Numbered from the stretch's first letter, positions 35,486 through 44,823 are shown. The stretch is DNA of 64,000 nt from Lentisphaeria bacterium (GCA_017504435.1 JAFVRD010000045.1:1-64000); one strand, 5' to 3'. Notes: generated from the sequence alone by a model not told the origin. A program made the numbers and translations.

Positions 35486-35560
35486 GGACCGCGTCCGGAC
35501 AGTACCCGGTGGCGTATTTTATCTTTTTTATCAGTATTCTTTCAGTACAGAGCTGAAAAT
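35486..35560 (+). repeat. Dispersed ~75-bp repeat, copy B
   Basis: Matches the reverse complement of 13249-13323 with about five mismatches and one indel. It ends at the stop codon of the WaaP-like kinase gene. Confidence 0.85.
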
Positions 35561-35561
35561 T

Positions 35562-36353
35562 TTATCCGACATGGATCACTGTGGAAAATTTATATTCGTG
35601 ATCTGTCCGTTCCAGATACGCCACCGGAATATCGTTATATTTGCGGTATTCCGCGATCAAATCATCCAACTCATTTTGAGAAAGCCGGAAATTTTCCACC
35701 AAATCAGCAAGATCTGTGAGCAGATATTTCCATCCCTTTTTGCCGGAGATCATTTGGCGTACAGTTGCCAGATCTATCCACAACGATTCCAGTTGCCCGG
35801 ATGCATTTTTACGCCAGAGAAAATTGCGCGGATGCGCACCGCCATGAGTATATCCGGCAGCATGCAGCCGTCCTAAACGGGCAATATTTTCTTTCAGCAA
35901 TGCCAGCAGCATATCCCATTCTTCCGGATGATCCGCAAAATAAAGCAGCGATTCAGTATTTTCCTCGAAACGGGTGACTATATAAGCTTCAACCAAATTA
36001 AAAAAACGTCTCTTTTCACCGACCGCTAACACTTGAGCAACCGGAATATGCAATGATTCGACGATCTTGAATCCTGCCGCTTCCCGTGCCGCCAGAGACG
36101 GACGCAGAAAATAGCGCAACAGACGTTTCTCTCTGTAACACTTGAATGCCACCCGGCAATCACCTCTGGCGGTCGGAACACTCAGCAATTTCACATCTTT
36201 AAGACGGGTACACCAAATCTGTTTGTCTTTCTGGTAATTTTCATTGCAAAAACATTGCCATTGAATTAAAAAATCAGGGTGATGCCACTGCCACGAACGG
36301 AATACTGAAATTCCCGGAATAGTAAAATCAAACGCTTTCATTTTTGCACACAA
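35562..36353 (-). CDS. WaaP/KdkA-like lipopolysaccharide kinase, altered catalytic loop
   Basis: 263 residues. The TTG at 36353 is chosen because GAGGAG lies 5 bases upstream; an ATG at 36341 would be poorly spaced. The fold matches the Kdo/WaaP kinase group: Lys in RVAFKCYRE, LRPSLAAREAAGFKIVESLHIPV, then HGGAHPRNFLWR and WIDLATVRQ. The HxDxxxxN catalytic Asp is Gly here (HGGAHPRN), while the later Asn and the metal Asp (IDL) remain, so it could be a pseudokinase. It follows the lactate dehydrogenase gene by 9 bases although no functional link is obvious. Confidence 0.75.
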   Translation of the reverse strand: MCAKMKAFDFTIPGISVFRSWQWHHPDFLIQWQCFCNENYQKDKQIWCTRLKDVKLLSVPTARGDCRVAFKCYREKRLLRYFLRPSLAAREAAGFKIVESLHIPVAQVLAVGEKRRFFNLVEAYIVTRFEENTESLLYFADHPEEWDMLLALLKENIARLGRLHAAGYTHGGAHPRNFLWRKNASGQLESLWIDLATVRQMISGKKGWKYLLTDLADLVENFRLSQNELDDLIAEYRKYNDIPVAYLERTDHEYKFSTVIHVG

Positions 36354-36362
36354 AAGCTCTCC

Positions 36363-37766
36363 TCAAAGAAATAACTTGCCGGGATTGAGGATATTTTTGG
36401 GATCAAAAACCTTTTTGATTCCGGTCATCAACTGCTTTTCATTTTCGCTCAGCGACAGAGCCAGATAGGGGCGTTTTGCCAAACCGATGCCATGTTCACC
36501 GCTGACCTCCCCGCCTAAATCCTGTGCTTTGGCGTAAAGTTCATCAAAAACAGCGGTCAGATTTTTCTGCCATGCTGCATCATCCAGCTGATCACGCAAT
36601 ACATAAATATGCAAATTACCATCGCCGCAATGACCGAATGAACGGATCCGGATCTGATATTTTTTCTGCAATTCACGGGAAAAATTCACCAGCTGCGCCA
36701 CATTTTTGCGGGGGACGACCACATCGCACTCATCCATTTCCGTAGTCGAAGCTTTTATTGCTTCCAGAAACGCGCCGCGCGCAGCCCAAATGGATTCATT
36801 ACGCTCCTGTGTATTGGAGATAAATACATCCAAAGCACCGCATTTCAAACAAATGTCTGCAGCTTCTTTCCAGGCGATATCAACTTCCTCTTTGCTCGCT
36901 CCATCGTAAGTGAGCAGCAAATACGCATCGGAACTGTTATCCGGGAATTTCCGGGCCAGAAATTCTTCTGCGGCAAGAATGACCTCCCGTTCCATAAATT
37001 CCACTGCCGTCGGAATGGAACTTGCCCGGATTATCTCCGGCACTGCATCGACCGCCGCAGTCAGATCCGCGAACGGTACCAGCAAACTTATTTTATGTTT
37101 CGGCAGCGGCAGCAAACGCAGTACAGCTTTGGTTACGATCCCCAATGTCCCTTCCGAACCGATGATCAGATCTTTCAGCGAGTAACCGGAACTGTTTTTT
37201 ACCACTTTGCCGCCCAGCTCCATGATTTCTCCATTGGGCAGGACAACCTCCAAACCGCGTACATAATCTCTGGTAACACCGTATTTCACTGCCCGCATAC
37301 CACCGGCATTGGTACTGATATTGCCGCCGATGGTAGCAGTTTTTTCGCCGGGATCGGGGGGGTAAAACAAACCGGATTCTTCCACAAACTTGCCGATTTC
37401 CATAAGCAGCACGCCCGGTTCCAGGGTCAAAGTCATATTTTCCCTGTCCAGTTCCAAAAACCGTTTCATTCCGGTCAAATCGAGCATGATCCCGCCGGAA
37501 AACGGTACTGAACCGCCCACCAATCCGGTTCCGGCCCCCCGTGGAGTCACCGGAATATCATGGGCATACGCATATTTCATCACCCGGGAAACTTCATCGG
37601 TTGACAATGCTTTGACCAGTACTTCCGGAAATTTACGGATACCGGACAATTCATCATGGCTGTAATCCTCACCGATCTGCGCTCCGGACAGAACTCTATG
37701 TTCTCCGCAAATACTCTGCAATGCTGCAATATCTGCATCGTTGATGTTTTTATATTTACCGGACAT
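36363..37766 (-). CDS. lctD: FAD-linked lactate/glycolate dehydrogenase (LctD/GlcD-like)
   Basis: 467 residues. It has an N-terminal FAD-binding-4 domain ([39 protein letters not shown]) and a C-terminal FAD-oxidase domain ([40 protein letters not shown]). Such enzymes oxidise D-lactate or glycolate. The order etfB-etfA-ldh equals lctBCD of Acetobacterium woodii, in which the complex oxidises lactate with NAD+ while driving electrons uphill from reduced ferredoxin. The start overlaps the EtfA stop (TAATG). Substrate specificity is inferred from that context. Confidence 0.88.
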   Translation of the reverse strand: MSGKYKNINDADIAALQSICGEHRVLSGAQIGEDYSHDELSGIRKFPEVLVKALSTDEVSRVMKYAYAHDIPVTPRGAGTGLVGGSVPFSGGIMLDLTGMKRFLELDRENMTLTLEPGVLLMEIGKFVEESGLFYPPDPGEKTATIGGNISTNAGGMRAVKYGVTRDYVRGLEVVLPNGEIMELGGKVVKNSSGYSLKDLIIGSEGTLGIVTKAVLRLLPLPKHKISLLVPFADLTAAVDAVPEIIRASSIPTAVEFMEREVILAAEEFLARKFPDNSSDAYLLLTYDGASKEEVDIAWKEAADICLKCGALDVFISNTQERNESIWAARGAFLEAIKASTTEMDECDVVVPRKNVAQLVNFSRELQKKYQIRIRSFGHCGDGNLHIYVLRDQLDDAAWQKNLTAVFDELYAKAQDLGGEVSGEHGIGLAKRPYLALSLSENEKQLMTGIKKVFDPKNILNPGKLFL

Positions 37767-38965
37767 TATAACACCTCCTGACCGGATTCCCGGATCTGCC
37801 GGATCAAATCAGGTATGATTTGATAAAGATCGCCTTTTATGCCGATATGGGCAACGTTGAAAATCGGTGCAGTCTCATCACTGTTTATAGCAATGATTTT
37901 TTCAGCACTGCTCATTCCGGCGACAAACTGGATCGCTCCGGATACGCCGCAACTTATCAACAGCTTCGGCTTCACAGTTCTGCCGCTTAATCCGATCTGA
38001 CAGCGTGCATCACCCCAGCCGGCTTCGACCAATGCCCGGGTGAATGCCAGCTGACCGCCGAGCAATCCGGCAAGTTCCCGGAGCATGGACAGATCCTCAG
38101 GTTTTTTCACTCCCCGTCCGGCGACGACCAGCACTTCGGCTTCTTCAATGCCTTTTTCGTTTTTTTTCAATTCTGTTTTACAGACATTTATTGCCGAAAC
38201 GAGTTTTTCCGGTGCGAGTTGACAGGAGTGGATCTCTCCCCGGGGATTATCCTGTTTTTCCGGAATGGGAAATATCTTGTACCGAACCGTAGCGAACTGC
38301 GGCCGGTGATTGGGGGTATTGATATGCGCCATAATATTGCCGCCGTAAGCCGGACGGATCTGATCCAGATCGGTTTCCGGTGAAATATCCAGTTTGGTGC
38401 AATCTGCAGTCAGCCCGGTTCGGAAACGTGCCGCTGTCCGGGGGGCGAGGGAACGTCCGGTCGGAGTACCGCCCACCAGAATACTTGAAGGCTTGACCCG
38501 GTCAATAAAATCTTCCAGCACTGCGGTATAAGGTTCGATGCGGAAGTGTTCCAATTCTTTCTGATCGTAAACGAACACCTCATCTGCGCCGTATTCCAGC
38601 AATTGACCTGCCAATTTGCTCACCCCGCATCCGGTCAGCAAGGCGTAGACCGGAAAATCGACTTTTGCTGCCAGTTCCCGGGCTTTTCCCAGCAATTCAA
38701 ATGTGACCGGGTGGATTTTGCCGGAGGATATTTCGGCGGCAACCGCGATTCCGCGCCAGAGCGATTTATCTACTGTATTTACCGGTGCATCATCCGCAAG
38801 AGTAAAAACGCCGTCACCTTTTTTGATACAGAGCCGGCACATCCGGCATCCGGCGTTTACGGCAAGTTTACCGCCGGCAACTTCGATCGCTCCGAAAGGG
38901 CACAATTTCACCAGCTGCTCATGTTTGCCGGCAGCCAGATTATGATTTATTTCAATATGGGGCAT
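37766..38965 (-). CDS. lctC: Electron transfer flavoprotein alpha subunit with N-terminal [4Fe-4S] domain
   Basis: 399 residues. An N-terminal extension has Cys 22 (CPFGAI) and Cys 40/43/46 (CRMCRLC), ligands for one [4Fe-4S] cluster. The EtfA N domain follows ([28 protein letters not shown]), then the FAD domain ([27 protein letters not shown]-type [45 protein letters not shown]). A ferredoxin-like extension is known in LctC-type EtfA. It works with EtfB and the adjacent dehydrogenase; the FAD in this subunit shuttles electrons. Confidence 0.92.
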   Translation of the reverse strand: MPHIEINHNLAAGKHEQLVKLCPFGAIEVAGGKLAVNAGCRMCRLCIKKGDGVFTLADDAPVNTVDKSLWRGIAVAAEISSGKIHPVTFELLGKARELAAKVDFPVYALLTGCGVSKLAGQLLEYGADEVFVYDQKELEHFRIEPYTAVLEDFIDRVKPSSILVGGTPTGRSLAPRTAARFRTGLTADCTKLDISPETDLDQIRPAYGGNIMAHINTPNHRPQFATVRYKIFPIPEKQDNPRGEIHSCQLAPEKLVSAINVCKTELKKNEKGIEEAEVLVVAGRGVKKPEDLSMLRELAGLLGGQLAFTRALVEAGWGDARCQIGLSGRTVKPKLLISCGVSGAIQFVAGMSSAEKIIAINSDETAPIFNVAHIGIKGDLYQIIPDLIRQIRESGQEVL

Positions 38966-38969
38966 GACA

Positions 38970-39770
38970 TTACCTTAATTGCTGCAAAAATTTATTGTTT
39001 TTGAGGAAATCAAACAATTTTTTACTGTTTTCAGCTTCCGTGCCGTTCCACATTTCTCTGGCATTGTTATTTTCCGGAGGGAATATCCGTTTCACTTGCG
39101 TCGGGGAACCATTCAATCCATAATGCACCGGATCTTTATCCGGCAGATCATCCAAAGTCAGCATGATGATCTCCCGGTCATCGGTGGCAAGTTTCAAACG
39201 GTAAGAAGGCAGCCGGGGTTCAAAAATGCCTTTTTCCACTGTGATGAGGCAAGGCAGTTTGATTTGAATGCTTTGAAGTTCCAGCGGCAAATCCAAATCG
39301 CAACTGAGCTGTCCGGCGTTGCAATCATTGATCCGGCAAACTCCGGTCACATGAGGGATGCCCAGAAATTCAGCCAATTCTGCACCGACTTGAGCCGTAT
39401 CTCCGTCGGTAGTCTGTTTCCCGCAAATTATCAGATCAAATTCACCGGCGGCACGCAACCCCTGTGCCAGCGTGTAAGATGTCGACAAAACATCCGCGCC
39501 GCCGAAACGGCGATCCGAAAGAATGACTCCCCGGTCAACTCCCATCATAAAAGCTTCCCGGATGACCGCCTGCGCCTGCGGCGGTCCCATCGTAATGGCG
39601 GTGATCACTCCACCGTACTGCTGTTTCAAGCGTAATGCGGTCTCCAAAGCGTACAAATCGTACGGATTCATTTTGGATTCCACGCCATCACGTTTAAGAA
39701 CTCCGGTTTTCGGGTCGATCTCCACCTGAGTGGTTCCTGGAACCTGTTTTATACAAACGGCTATATTCAT
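38970..39770 (-). CDS. lctB: Electron transfer flavoprotein beta subunit
   Basis: 266 residues. Typical EtfB sequence: NIAVCIKQVPGTTQVEIDPKTGVLKRDG, MNPYDLYALETALRLKQQYGG, TAITMGPPQAQAVIREAFMMGVDRGVILSD and CGKQTTDGDTAQVGAELAEFL (the bifurcating FAD/AMP region). In LctBCD the FAD here is the bifurcating flavin. The EtfA gene begins 5 bases after its stop. The gap upstream (39771-39842) holds a CTGCCG/CGGCAG inverted repeat (39809-39832) of unknown role. Confidence 0.94.
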   Translation of the reverse strand: MNIAVCIKQVPGTTQVEIDPKTGVLKRDGVESKMNPYDLYALETALRLKQQYGGVITAITMGPPQAQAVIREAFMMGVDRGVILSDRRFGGADVLSTSYTLAQGLRAAGEFDLIICGKQTTDGDTAQVGAELAEFLGIPHVTGVCRINDCNAGQLSCDLDLPLELQSIQIKLPCLITVEKGIFEPRLPSYRLKLATDDREIIMLTLDDLPDKDPVHYGLNGSPTQVKRIFPPENNNAREMWNGTEAENSKKLFDFLKNNKFLQQLR

Positions 39771-39842
39771 TATGTAAAAAAAACCTTTCCATCCGGGAGT
39801 TTTTCTGCCGCTTATTTGAAAACGGCAGGATTGTCCTGATTT

Positions 39843-41132
39843 TTATTTTTTACCTTCACGGAATGTCGGGATCTTTTTGATAGTCGTTATGACCTGTTCC
39901 GCGGAAATGAGTTTCGTACATTCAAAATGGCGGTCAGTGCCTTTGTGACGCGGACACCACAGAAAATCAAAATGATCGAAATCCAAGCGCATATCGTTCC
40001 AGCAGCTGTGGCAGGTGTGATAGTTGATCACGCGGTACGGCGTTTCAAATTCGTTGGTCGGGTGGGTAAAGCCCGAAATCATCACCACCGGCACTTTGCA
40101 GCACCACGCCAGCCAACTCAAACCACTCGACAAACCGATGAAAAAGTCCGCATCTTTAATAAGATCGATACGTTCCTGCAGCGGCAGATCTCCGGTGAAA
40201 TCTTCTGCTCCATAGGGAATGTAATTCCAATTCAAACCCGTGCCGTGGACTTTTTCTTTATCAATGCACAGCACCCGGTAGCCGTTGTCTTTGAGAAACT
40301 GCACGATCGTCATCCAGCCGAAAGGATTGTTCCAGTATTTCGCCTGACTGGAACTCTGCGCTGCAATGCAGACGTATTTTTCTTTGATTTTGCGTTTCGC
40401 ACTCAAATCCACCCGCGGCGGTTCATCTTTCGGATCGACTCCCAGAATATATCCCGCCGTCCGGTGCAGACCGATGTAACGGAAGTCGATCGGCTGATGG
40501 TCAACGTCACCCCGGAAAAAGAGCCCCATGTAGTAGCAGGCATACGGTTTGTAGTTTTTCGTCTCTTCAGTAGTGATAAAGGTGATGTCCGGGTACTGTT
40601 TTTTAACGATATCAGCGATCCACGGCGTCATCACGCAGATAAGTTTGCAGTTGTGCTTTTTCTGGAAACGCTCCACATAACTGAACCAGCCGATACTGTC
40701 ACCGAGAGTTCCCACCGGCAATTGTACCATGACTTCCTTATCTTTCAAATCCATATCATAGGTAAAAATCGGCTCTTTGCCGCCTTTTTCGTGGATGATC
40801 AACCGGAATTTGATGTAGAATTTTTTGACGCTGGTCACATACGCTCCCGGCACCGTGTCAGCGCTGTAAAGAATAACCCCGGTATCAATATCCATAAAAG
40901 TGACATGATATTCTTTGCCATTGTGCGGAAACAGGATCCGGATGCCTTCGTTGAAGTCAAATTTGATCCCTTCGACTGCATCAAGCACCGGGATTTTCGG
41001 AAGTTCACCGTAAATGGATGGCTGTTTTTTCTGCGGTTCAACCGGTTTTGCCGGAACTGCCGCCGGAGTCGGATTGATGCCGATAGCAACATCTTTAGCG
41101 GCATTATTGGCATTTATAGTAAAATCGCTCAT
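39843..41132 (-). CDS. TibC/AAH-like protein O-heptosyltransferase
   Basis: 429 residues. A Pro/Ala-rich N-terminus (about 1-40) precedes a family-specific domain and a GT9-like Rossmann part (VQLPVGTLGDSIGWFSYVERF, CIAAQSSSQAKYWNNPFGWMTIVQFL, DADFFIGLSSGLSWLAWCCKVPVVMISGF). The end has THSC-type metal-finger cysteines: HTCHSC (about 374-377), LWCPRHKGTDRHFEC (about 392 and 403), as in the iron-binding finger of TibC. TibC-like enzymes transfer heptose from ADP-heptose to Ser of autotransporters. No autotransporter gene is nearby. A good promoter lies at 41167-41195 and AAGGAAA precedes the ATG. Confidence 0.85.
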   Translation of the reverse strand: MSDFTINANNAAKDVAIGINPTPAAVPAKPVEPQKKQPSIYGELPKIPVLDAVEGIKFDFNEGIRILFPHNGKEYHVTFMDIDTGVILYSADTVPGAYVTSVKKFYIKFRLIIHEKGGKEPIFTYDMDLKDKEVMVQLPVGTLGDSIGWFSYVERFQKKHNCKLICVMTPWIADIVKKQYPDITFITTEETKNYKPYACYYMGLFFRGDVDHQPIDFRYIGLHRTAGYILGVDPKDEPPRVDLSAKRKIKEKYVCIAAQSSSQAKYWNNPFGWMTIVQFLKDNGYRVLCIDKEKVHGTGLNWNYIPYGAEDFTGDLPLQERIDLIKDADFFIGLSSGLSWLAWCCKVPVVMISGFTHPTNEFETPYRVINYHTCHSCWNDMRLDFDHFDFLWCPRHKGTDRHFECTKLISAEQVITTIKKIPTFREGKK

Positions 41133-41166
41133 GGTAATTTTCCTTATATTTCATGACCTTACAGCT

Positions 41167-41195
41167 AATATAACACGTTCTTGTATAATTTGCAA
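41167..41195 (-). promoter_or_regulatory. Promoter of the TibC-like gene
   Basis: Minus strand TTGCAA (41190-41195), 17-base spacer, TATATT (41167-41172), 35 bases before the start codon. Confidence 0.75.
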
Positions 41196-41217
41196 TTATG
41201 AAACCGACTTTTGCAGA

Positions 41218-42393
41218 TTATTTGCCCCAGGCCGTATTCCCCATCAAGCCGTCCTGGAAAAATACCGGTGTACATCCGGCATTTTCAACCATCAATCTGA
41301 TCGTTGTTTCCAACTTGTCAAAATGATCCGGCTGATGATTCATATAACCCGGAAACGAATACTGTTCATGTCCGCCTGCGGAAAATACATCATTGCCGAA
41401 CCGGTCGGCATTGCTTTTCACCTGCGCAAAAAGCTGCGGTATCTGGCGAAGTTCCAATAAATTGCAAATCAGCCAGTCATGATAGAAAAATATATTCATA
41501 TCCCGGTCATAAAGCAGAACATGTTTTTCCAGATAACCGATCTCTTCGGCAAATCCGTAATGCCGCGCCATGTGTTCCTGTACCGGAATGTTCACTTCAG
41601 AACGGATCCGGTCACGCATTTCCAAAGGCAGCTCCTCCGGTGCCGGTGAACTCATCAACCGCGGCCGCAAGGATTCACTGTAGCACCCGCCGCCATGTTT
41701 AAAAAGCTCATCGGCAACCTCCGGACTGATATTTGCCCAGTGAAGCACCTGCGGTACAATAAAACTCGCTTCACCGGCAAAACGGGTGACCTCCCGGCGC
41801 ATAAGTTCATAGTCTCTCTGAAAATCCTGCCGGGATGCCTCGGTATAAGGACGGTCGGGAAATTCACTGTAAGCGTGAAGTGCCAGTTTCAACCAGTCGG
41901 CGTTATCCTGAAATTCACTTTTCCAGATATCCGGCATATCCTTAAGTAAAAATTCATCATGGTCGTTGCGGTAAAAACAATTCAACGTAACTTTAAGACC
42001 ATATCTTTCGTGCATTTTTTTGAGAAATGCCAGATAAAAGTGGTCAAATGCACGACGGGGACGCTGTTTCGCCAATTCATGAAAGACAAAAATGTTATCA
42101 TCCAGATAAAACCCGCAGCGGCGGAAAGAACCTTTATCCCACACCAGAGTCATCTTCTGGGAAAACTCTCCGTAAGCAGTGCGGGTGACTGCCTCAATGG
42201 TATTGACCTTTTCCGTCAGCGGCAGCCGGACTGAAAAACGTGTTCCGTCAGATTCGGCTAAAATACCGTTGACCCGCACCGGAGAACCATATTGACAGAT
42301 CCCCTCCAAATCAATAAGCAGAGCGTCTGCACTTTCAACTCCATGGTGACGGTTCAATACCGCACCTTCCCGAAAATTGGTGATCGAAAACAT
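41218..42393 (-). CDS. Deacetylase-like protein of unknown substrate
   Basis: 391 residues, no signal peptide. The N-terminal ~90 residues look like an Ig-type beta domain (VRVNGILAESDGTRFSVRLPL, NTIEAVTRTAYGEFSQKMTLVW). The remainder has a polysaccharide-deacetylase-like barrel: CGFYLDDNIFVFHELA (position of the TFDD strand), YGLKVTLNCFYR, WLKLALHAYSEFPDRPY (His of the metal motif) and IFFYHDWLICN. The motifs are loose, so the activity is uncertain. Its 3' end lies 85 bases before the TibC-like start; the latter has its own promoter. Confidence 0.62.
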   Translation of the reverse strand: MFSITNFREGAVLNRHHGVESADALLIDLEGICQYGSPVRVNGILAESDGTRFSVRLPLTEKVNTIEAVTRTAYGEFSQKMTLVWDKGSFRRCGFYLDDNIFVFHELAKQRPRRAFDHFYLAFLKKMHERYGLKVTLNCFYRNDHDEFLLKDMPDIWKSEFQDNADWLKLALHAYSEFPDRPYTEASRQDFQRDYELMRREVTRFAGEASFIVPQVLHWANISPEVADELFKHGGGCYSESLRPRLMSSPAPEELPLEMRDRIRSEVNIPVQEHMARHYGFAEEIGYLEKHVLLYDRDMNIFFYHDWLICNLLELRQIPQLFAQVKSNADRFGNDVFSAGGHEQYSFPGYMNHQPDHFDKLETTIRLMVENAGCTPVFFQDGLMGNTAWGK

Positions 42394-42463
42394 AAAATAT
42401 TATCCCATTCAGTAAATTTATTCAACTGTAGAATAAATTAGCATCTAAACCGGAAATATCAAA

Positions 42464-42510
42464 CAATAAAAAAGGCTGTCGCTCACCTTTTTTGAGGTTT
42501 TGCAACAGCC
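42464..42510 (-). terminator. Rho-independent terminator after putP
   Basis: Minus strand hairpin GGCTGT (42505-42510) / ACAGCC (42474-42479), with further pairing ACCTC/GAGGT-like inside and a run of A at the tip, followed by TTTTTTATTG. Confidence 0.85.
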
Positions 42511-42549
42511 CCGTTTACAGACTGCTCTCTTGCAAAGGTACCTGATATT

Positions 42550-44046
42550 TTATTTTTTCAGCATGGAAGAATTGTTTTTGACATCCTCAAACTGTTCGAT
42601 GATATCGTTATTTTTCTGAGCTGAAATCATATTTATCACGAACATGACAATGAAGTTGGCAACAAATCCGGGCAGGATCTCGTACATATACTTGTTAAGT
42701 CCGAGCATATACCAGACCAGCATGACCACAGTACCGGTGATCATACCGGCGAGGGCGGAGAACCAGGTTGTTTTGCGGCTGTAAAGAGCCATGATCACCA
42801 CCGGACCGAATGCGGCACCGAAACCGCCCCAGGCGAATTTAACGATATTAAAGATCGTATCATTGGGCCAGAGGGCAATAAACATAGCCAGAACGGAGAT
42901 CAGCACCACAAAACCGCGGCTGATCCAGACCGATTCTTTGACAGATGCCTGACGGCGGATGACTCTGCGGTAGAAATCTTCGGTCAATGCAGAGGTGGAC
43001 ACCAGCAGCTGGGAGTCGATGGTGGACATGATCGCCGCCATGATCGCCGCCAGCATGATACCGCCGATCCACGGATTGAAATATATCATGATCATTTTGA
43101 TAAAAATCGTTTCAGCTTCCGCTTTTCCCAAGTTCGGGAACAGCGGCATGGCAACGAAAGCAATCGCGACTGCACCGGCAAGAGAAATTACCACCCAGAT
43201 CATTGCAATGGTGATACTGCGGGGCAGCAGTTTGACATCTTTGATACTCATGAAGCGGCTGAGAATATGGGGCTGACCGAAATATCCCAATCCCCATACG
43301 GCGCAGGAAATTATCGCCATGATGGTCAATCCGTTGGTGGCATTAGGCAGCAGCGAAAGATTTTTCTGGGCACCGGCGTTGATAACTGCCTGGATACCGT
43401 CTGAAATAATTCCGCTACCGGCATTGGCAGTGGCGATCAGCGGTACGACGACAATAGCGATCATCATGAGCATACCCTGGATGAGGTCAGTCCAGCATAC
43501 TGCCAGGTATCCGCCGAGCAAAGTATATGCCAAAATGACAAATGTACCGGTAAGCACGGCAACCTGATAATTGAAACCGAACATGGATTCAAAAAGTTTA
43601 CCGCAAGCAACCAGACCGGAGGCGGCATAAATAGAGAAAAATATCAGGATAATGATGGAGCTTACCGCCCGGAGCATGCCGGTGGGGTCGCGGAAACGGT
43701 CTGCAAAAAAGCTGGACAGGGTCAATGCGTTGGTACGTTCCGTGTAAGTCCGCAGCCGGGGAGCGATCAGCAGCCAGTTGAAAAGAGTACCGAGTCCCAG
43801 ACCGATGGCGACCCAGGCATCTCCCATGCCGCCGAGATAAATCGCACCGGGCAATCCCATGAGCAGCCAGCCGCTCATGTCGCTTGCCTGTGCGGAAATC
43901 GCGGTGACCCAACTGCCTAATCCGCGTCCGCCGAGCAGATAATCATTGAGAGATTTATTCTGTTTGCAGAATACAAATCCGATGATGACCATCAAAATCA
44001 GATAGCCGATAAATGACATGAAAATGCCGTTGGTTAAAAGTTCCAT
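42550..44046 (-). CDS. putP: Sodium/proline symporter PutP-like (SSS family)
   Basis: 498 residues with about 13 membrane helices. Family marks: NDYLLGGRGLGSWVTAISAQASDMSGWLLMGLPGA (Na+ site region), GGYLAVCWTDLIQGMLMM, GYFGQPHILSRFMSIK, MAAIMSTIDSQLLVSTSALTEDFYRR. The match to PutP is close over the full length, so Na+-driven proline uptake is likely; no putA lies nearby. It follows the HNH gene by 43 bases and is closed by a strong terminator. Confidence 0.93.
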   Translation of the reverse strand: MELLTNGIFMSFIGYLILMVIIGFVFCKQNKSLNDYLLGGRGLGSWVTAISAQASDMSGWLLMGLPGAIYLGGMGDAWVAIGLGLGTLFNWLLIAPRLRTYTERTNALTLSSFFADRFRDPTGMLRAVSSIIILIFFSIYAASGLVACGKLFESMFGFNYQVAVLTGTFVILAYTLLGGYLAVCWTDLIQGMLMMIAIVVVPLIATANAGSGIISDGIQAVINAGAQKNLSLLPNATNGLTIMAIISCAVWGLGYFGQPHILSRFMSIKDVKLLPRSITIAMIWVVISLAGAVAIAFVAMPLFPNLGKAEAETIFIKMIMIYFNPWIGGIMLAAIMAAIMSTIDSQLLVSTSALTEDFYRRVIRRQASVKESVWISRGFVVLISVLAMFIALWPNDTIFNIVKFAWGGFGAAFGPVVIMALYSRKTTWFSALAGMITGTVVMLVWYMLGLNKYMYEILPGFVANFIVMFVINMISAQKNNDIIEQFEDVKNNSSMLKK

Positions 44047-44089
44047 TTGGTTTTTACCTTTATCCTTTCTTTGATTTTATGTAAAAAAC

Positions 44090-44386
44090 TTACTGTTGTG
44101 CTTCCAATTCTTTAAGGATCATTTCTGCCGGAGTAAGAAATTTTTTCTGCTGATTGCAGTTCAAACAGCAGACGACCATATTACCTCTGGTGCTGCGTCC
44201 GCCTCTGGCGACCGGCACAATATGATCCAAAGTCAATTCATCCGGGGAAAACTTCCCGTGACAATAGTGACAGATACCTTTGCGGAAAAGTTCCTGAAAA
44301 TACGGAGTTTTCCGTAATTCCCGGGCTTTGGCGCGTTCCCGTTTGATATGAGCCTCATCCCGGTGGATTTCCACCCAATCATCCAT
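44090..44386 (-). CDS. HNH endonuclease
   Basis: 98 residues. It has a complete HNH core: first zinc knuckle CHYC, LDHIVPVARGG (first His), an Asn in RGNMVVCC and the second knuckle CLNCNQQKK. Free-standing small HNH proteins of this type occur next to many bacterial genes, with unknown roles. It overlaps the response-regulator gene by 8 bases, so it is translated from the same message. It is too small for a restriction enzyme with its own specificity domain. Confidence 0.9.
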   Translation of the reverse strand: MDDWVEIHRDEAHIKRERAKARELRKTPYFQELFRKGICHYCHGKFSPDELTLDHIVPVARGGRSTRGNMVVCCLNCNQQKKFLTPAEMILKELEAQQ

Positions 44387-44789
44387 TGGTCACCACCTTG
44401 GAGTCCAAAACTCTGCGGATTTCCCGGGTAACGACCGGCAGCCGGTGCGGTTTGGGCAGAAAACCGCAGGCTCCTGCGGCGAGCAGATCCGCTACTTCCT
44501 GTTCGGAAACAAACCCGCTGGAGAGGATCACTTTGACCTCCGGATCGATCGCTTTGAGGCGCATAAAGGTCTGATGACCTCCGGATTTGGGCATGATCAT
44601 ATCCAGCAGAACCAGATCGATCTGATCCGGATTGGCTTCATATATTTCCACGGCATCCAGACCATTCTCAGCCAGCAGGACGGAATACCCCAGTTCCTGC
44701 AGAGCATCAATGAGAAAATCCCAGATAGTTTCGTGGTCATCCACGATCAGAATAGTTTCATTACCGCGTGGCAGCAGTTGTTTTTCCAT
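44379..44789 (-). CDS. Stand-alone response regulator receiver protein
   Basis: 136 residues: one REC domain (about 11-130) and no output domain. The acidic pair is in LIVDDHE, the phospho-acceptor Asp in LVLLDMIMPKSGG, Thr/Ser in ILSSGF and Lys in LPKPHR. It resembles REC domains found in hybrid kinases (PAS-HK-REC). No kinase gene is in the window. It leads the message that continues to HNH and putP; the promoter is at 44824-44852. Confidence 0.93.
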   Translation of the reverse strand: MEKQLLPRGNETILIVDDHETIWDFLIDALQELGYSVLLAENGLDAVEIYEANPDQIDLVLLDMIMPKSGGHQTFMRLKAIDPEVKVILSSGFVSEQEVADLLAAGACGFLPKPHRLPVVTREIRRVLDSKVVTNG

Positions 44790-44823
44790 TAAATTTCCCT
44801 TACAGCGTTATATGTTCGTGCAT

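Noticed and set aside
39809-39832. CTGCCG/CGGCAG hairpin as a terminator between the TibC-like and Etf genes
   Set aside because: No T tract follows on the minus strand, and it lies upstream of the TibC-like gene only as the downstream side of etfB's divergent-free gap; left as an unexplained inverted repeat.
42397-42425. TTGAAT-N17-TAATAT as a promoter for the deacetylase-like gene
   Set aside because: The -10 would end 3 bases before the start codon, placing the transcription start inside the gene; no alternative start codon was found downstream.
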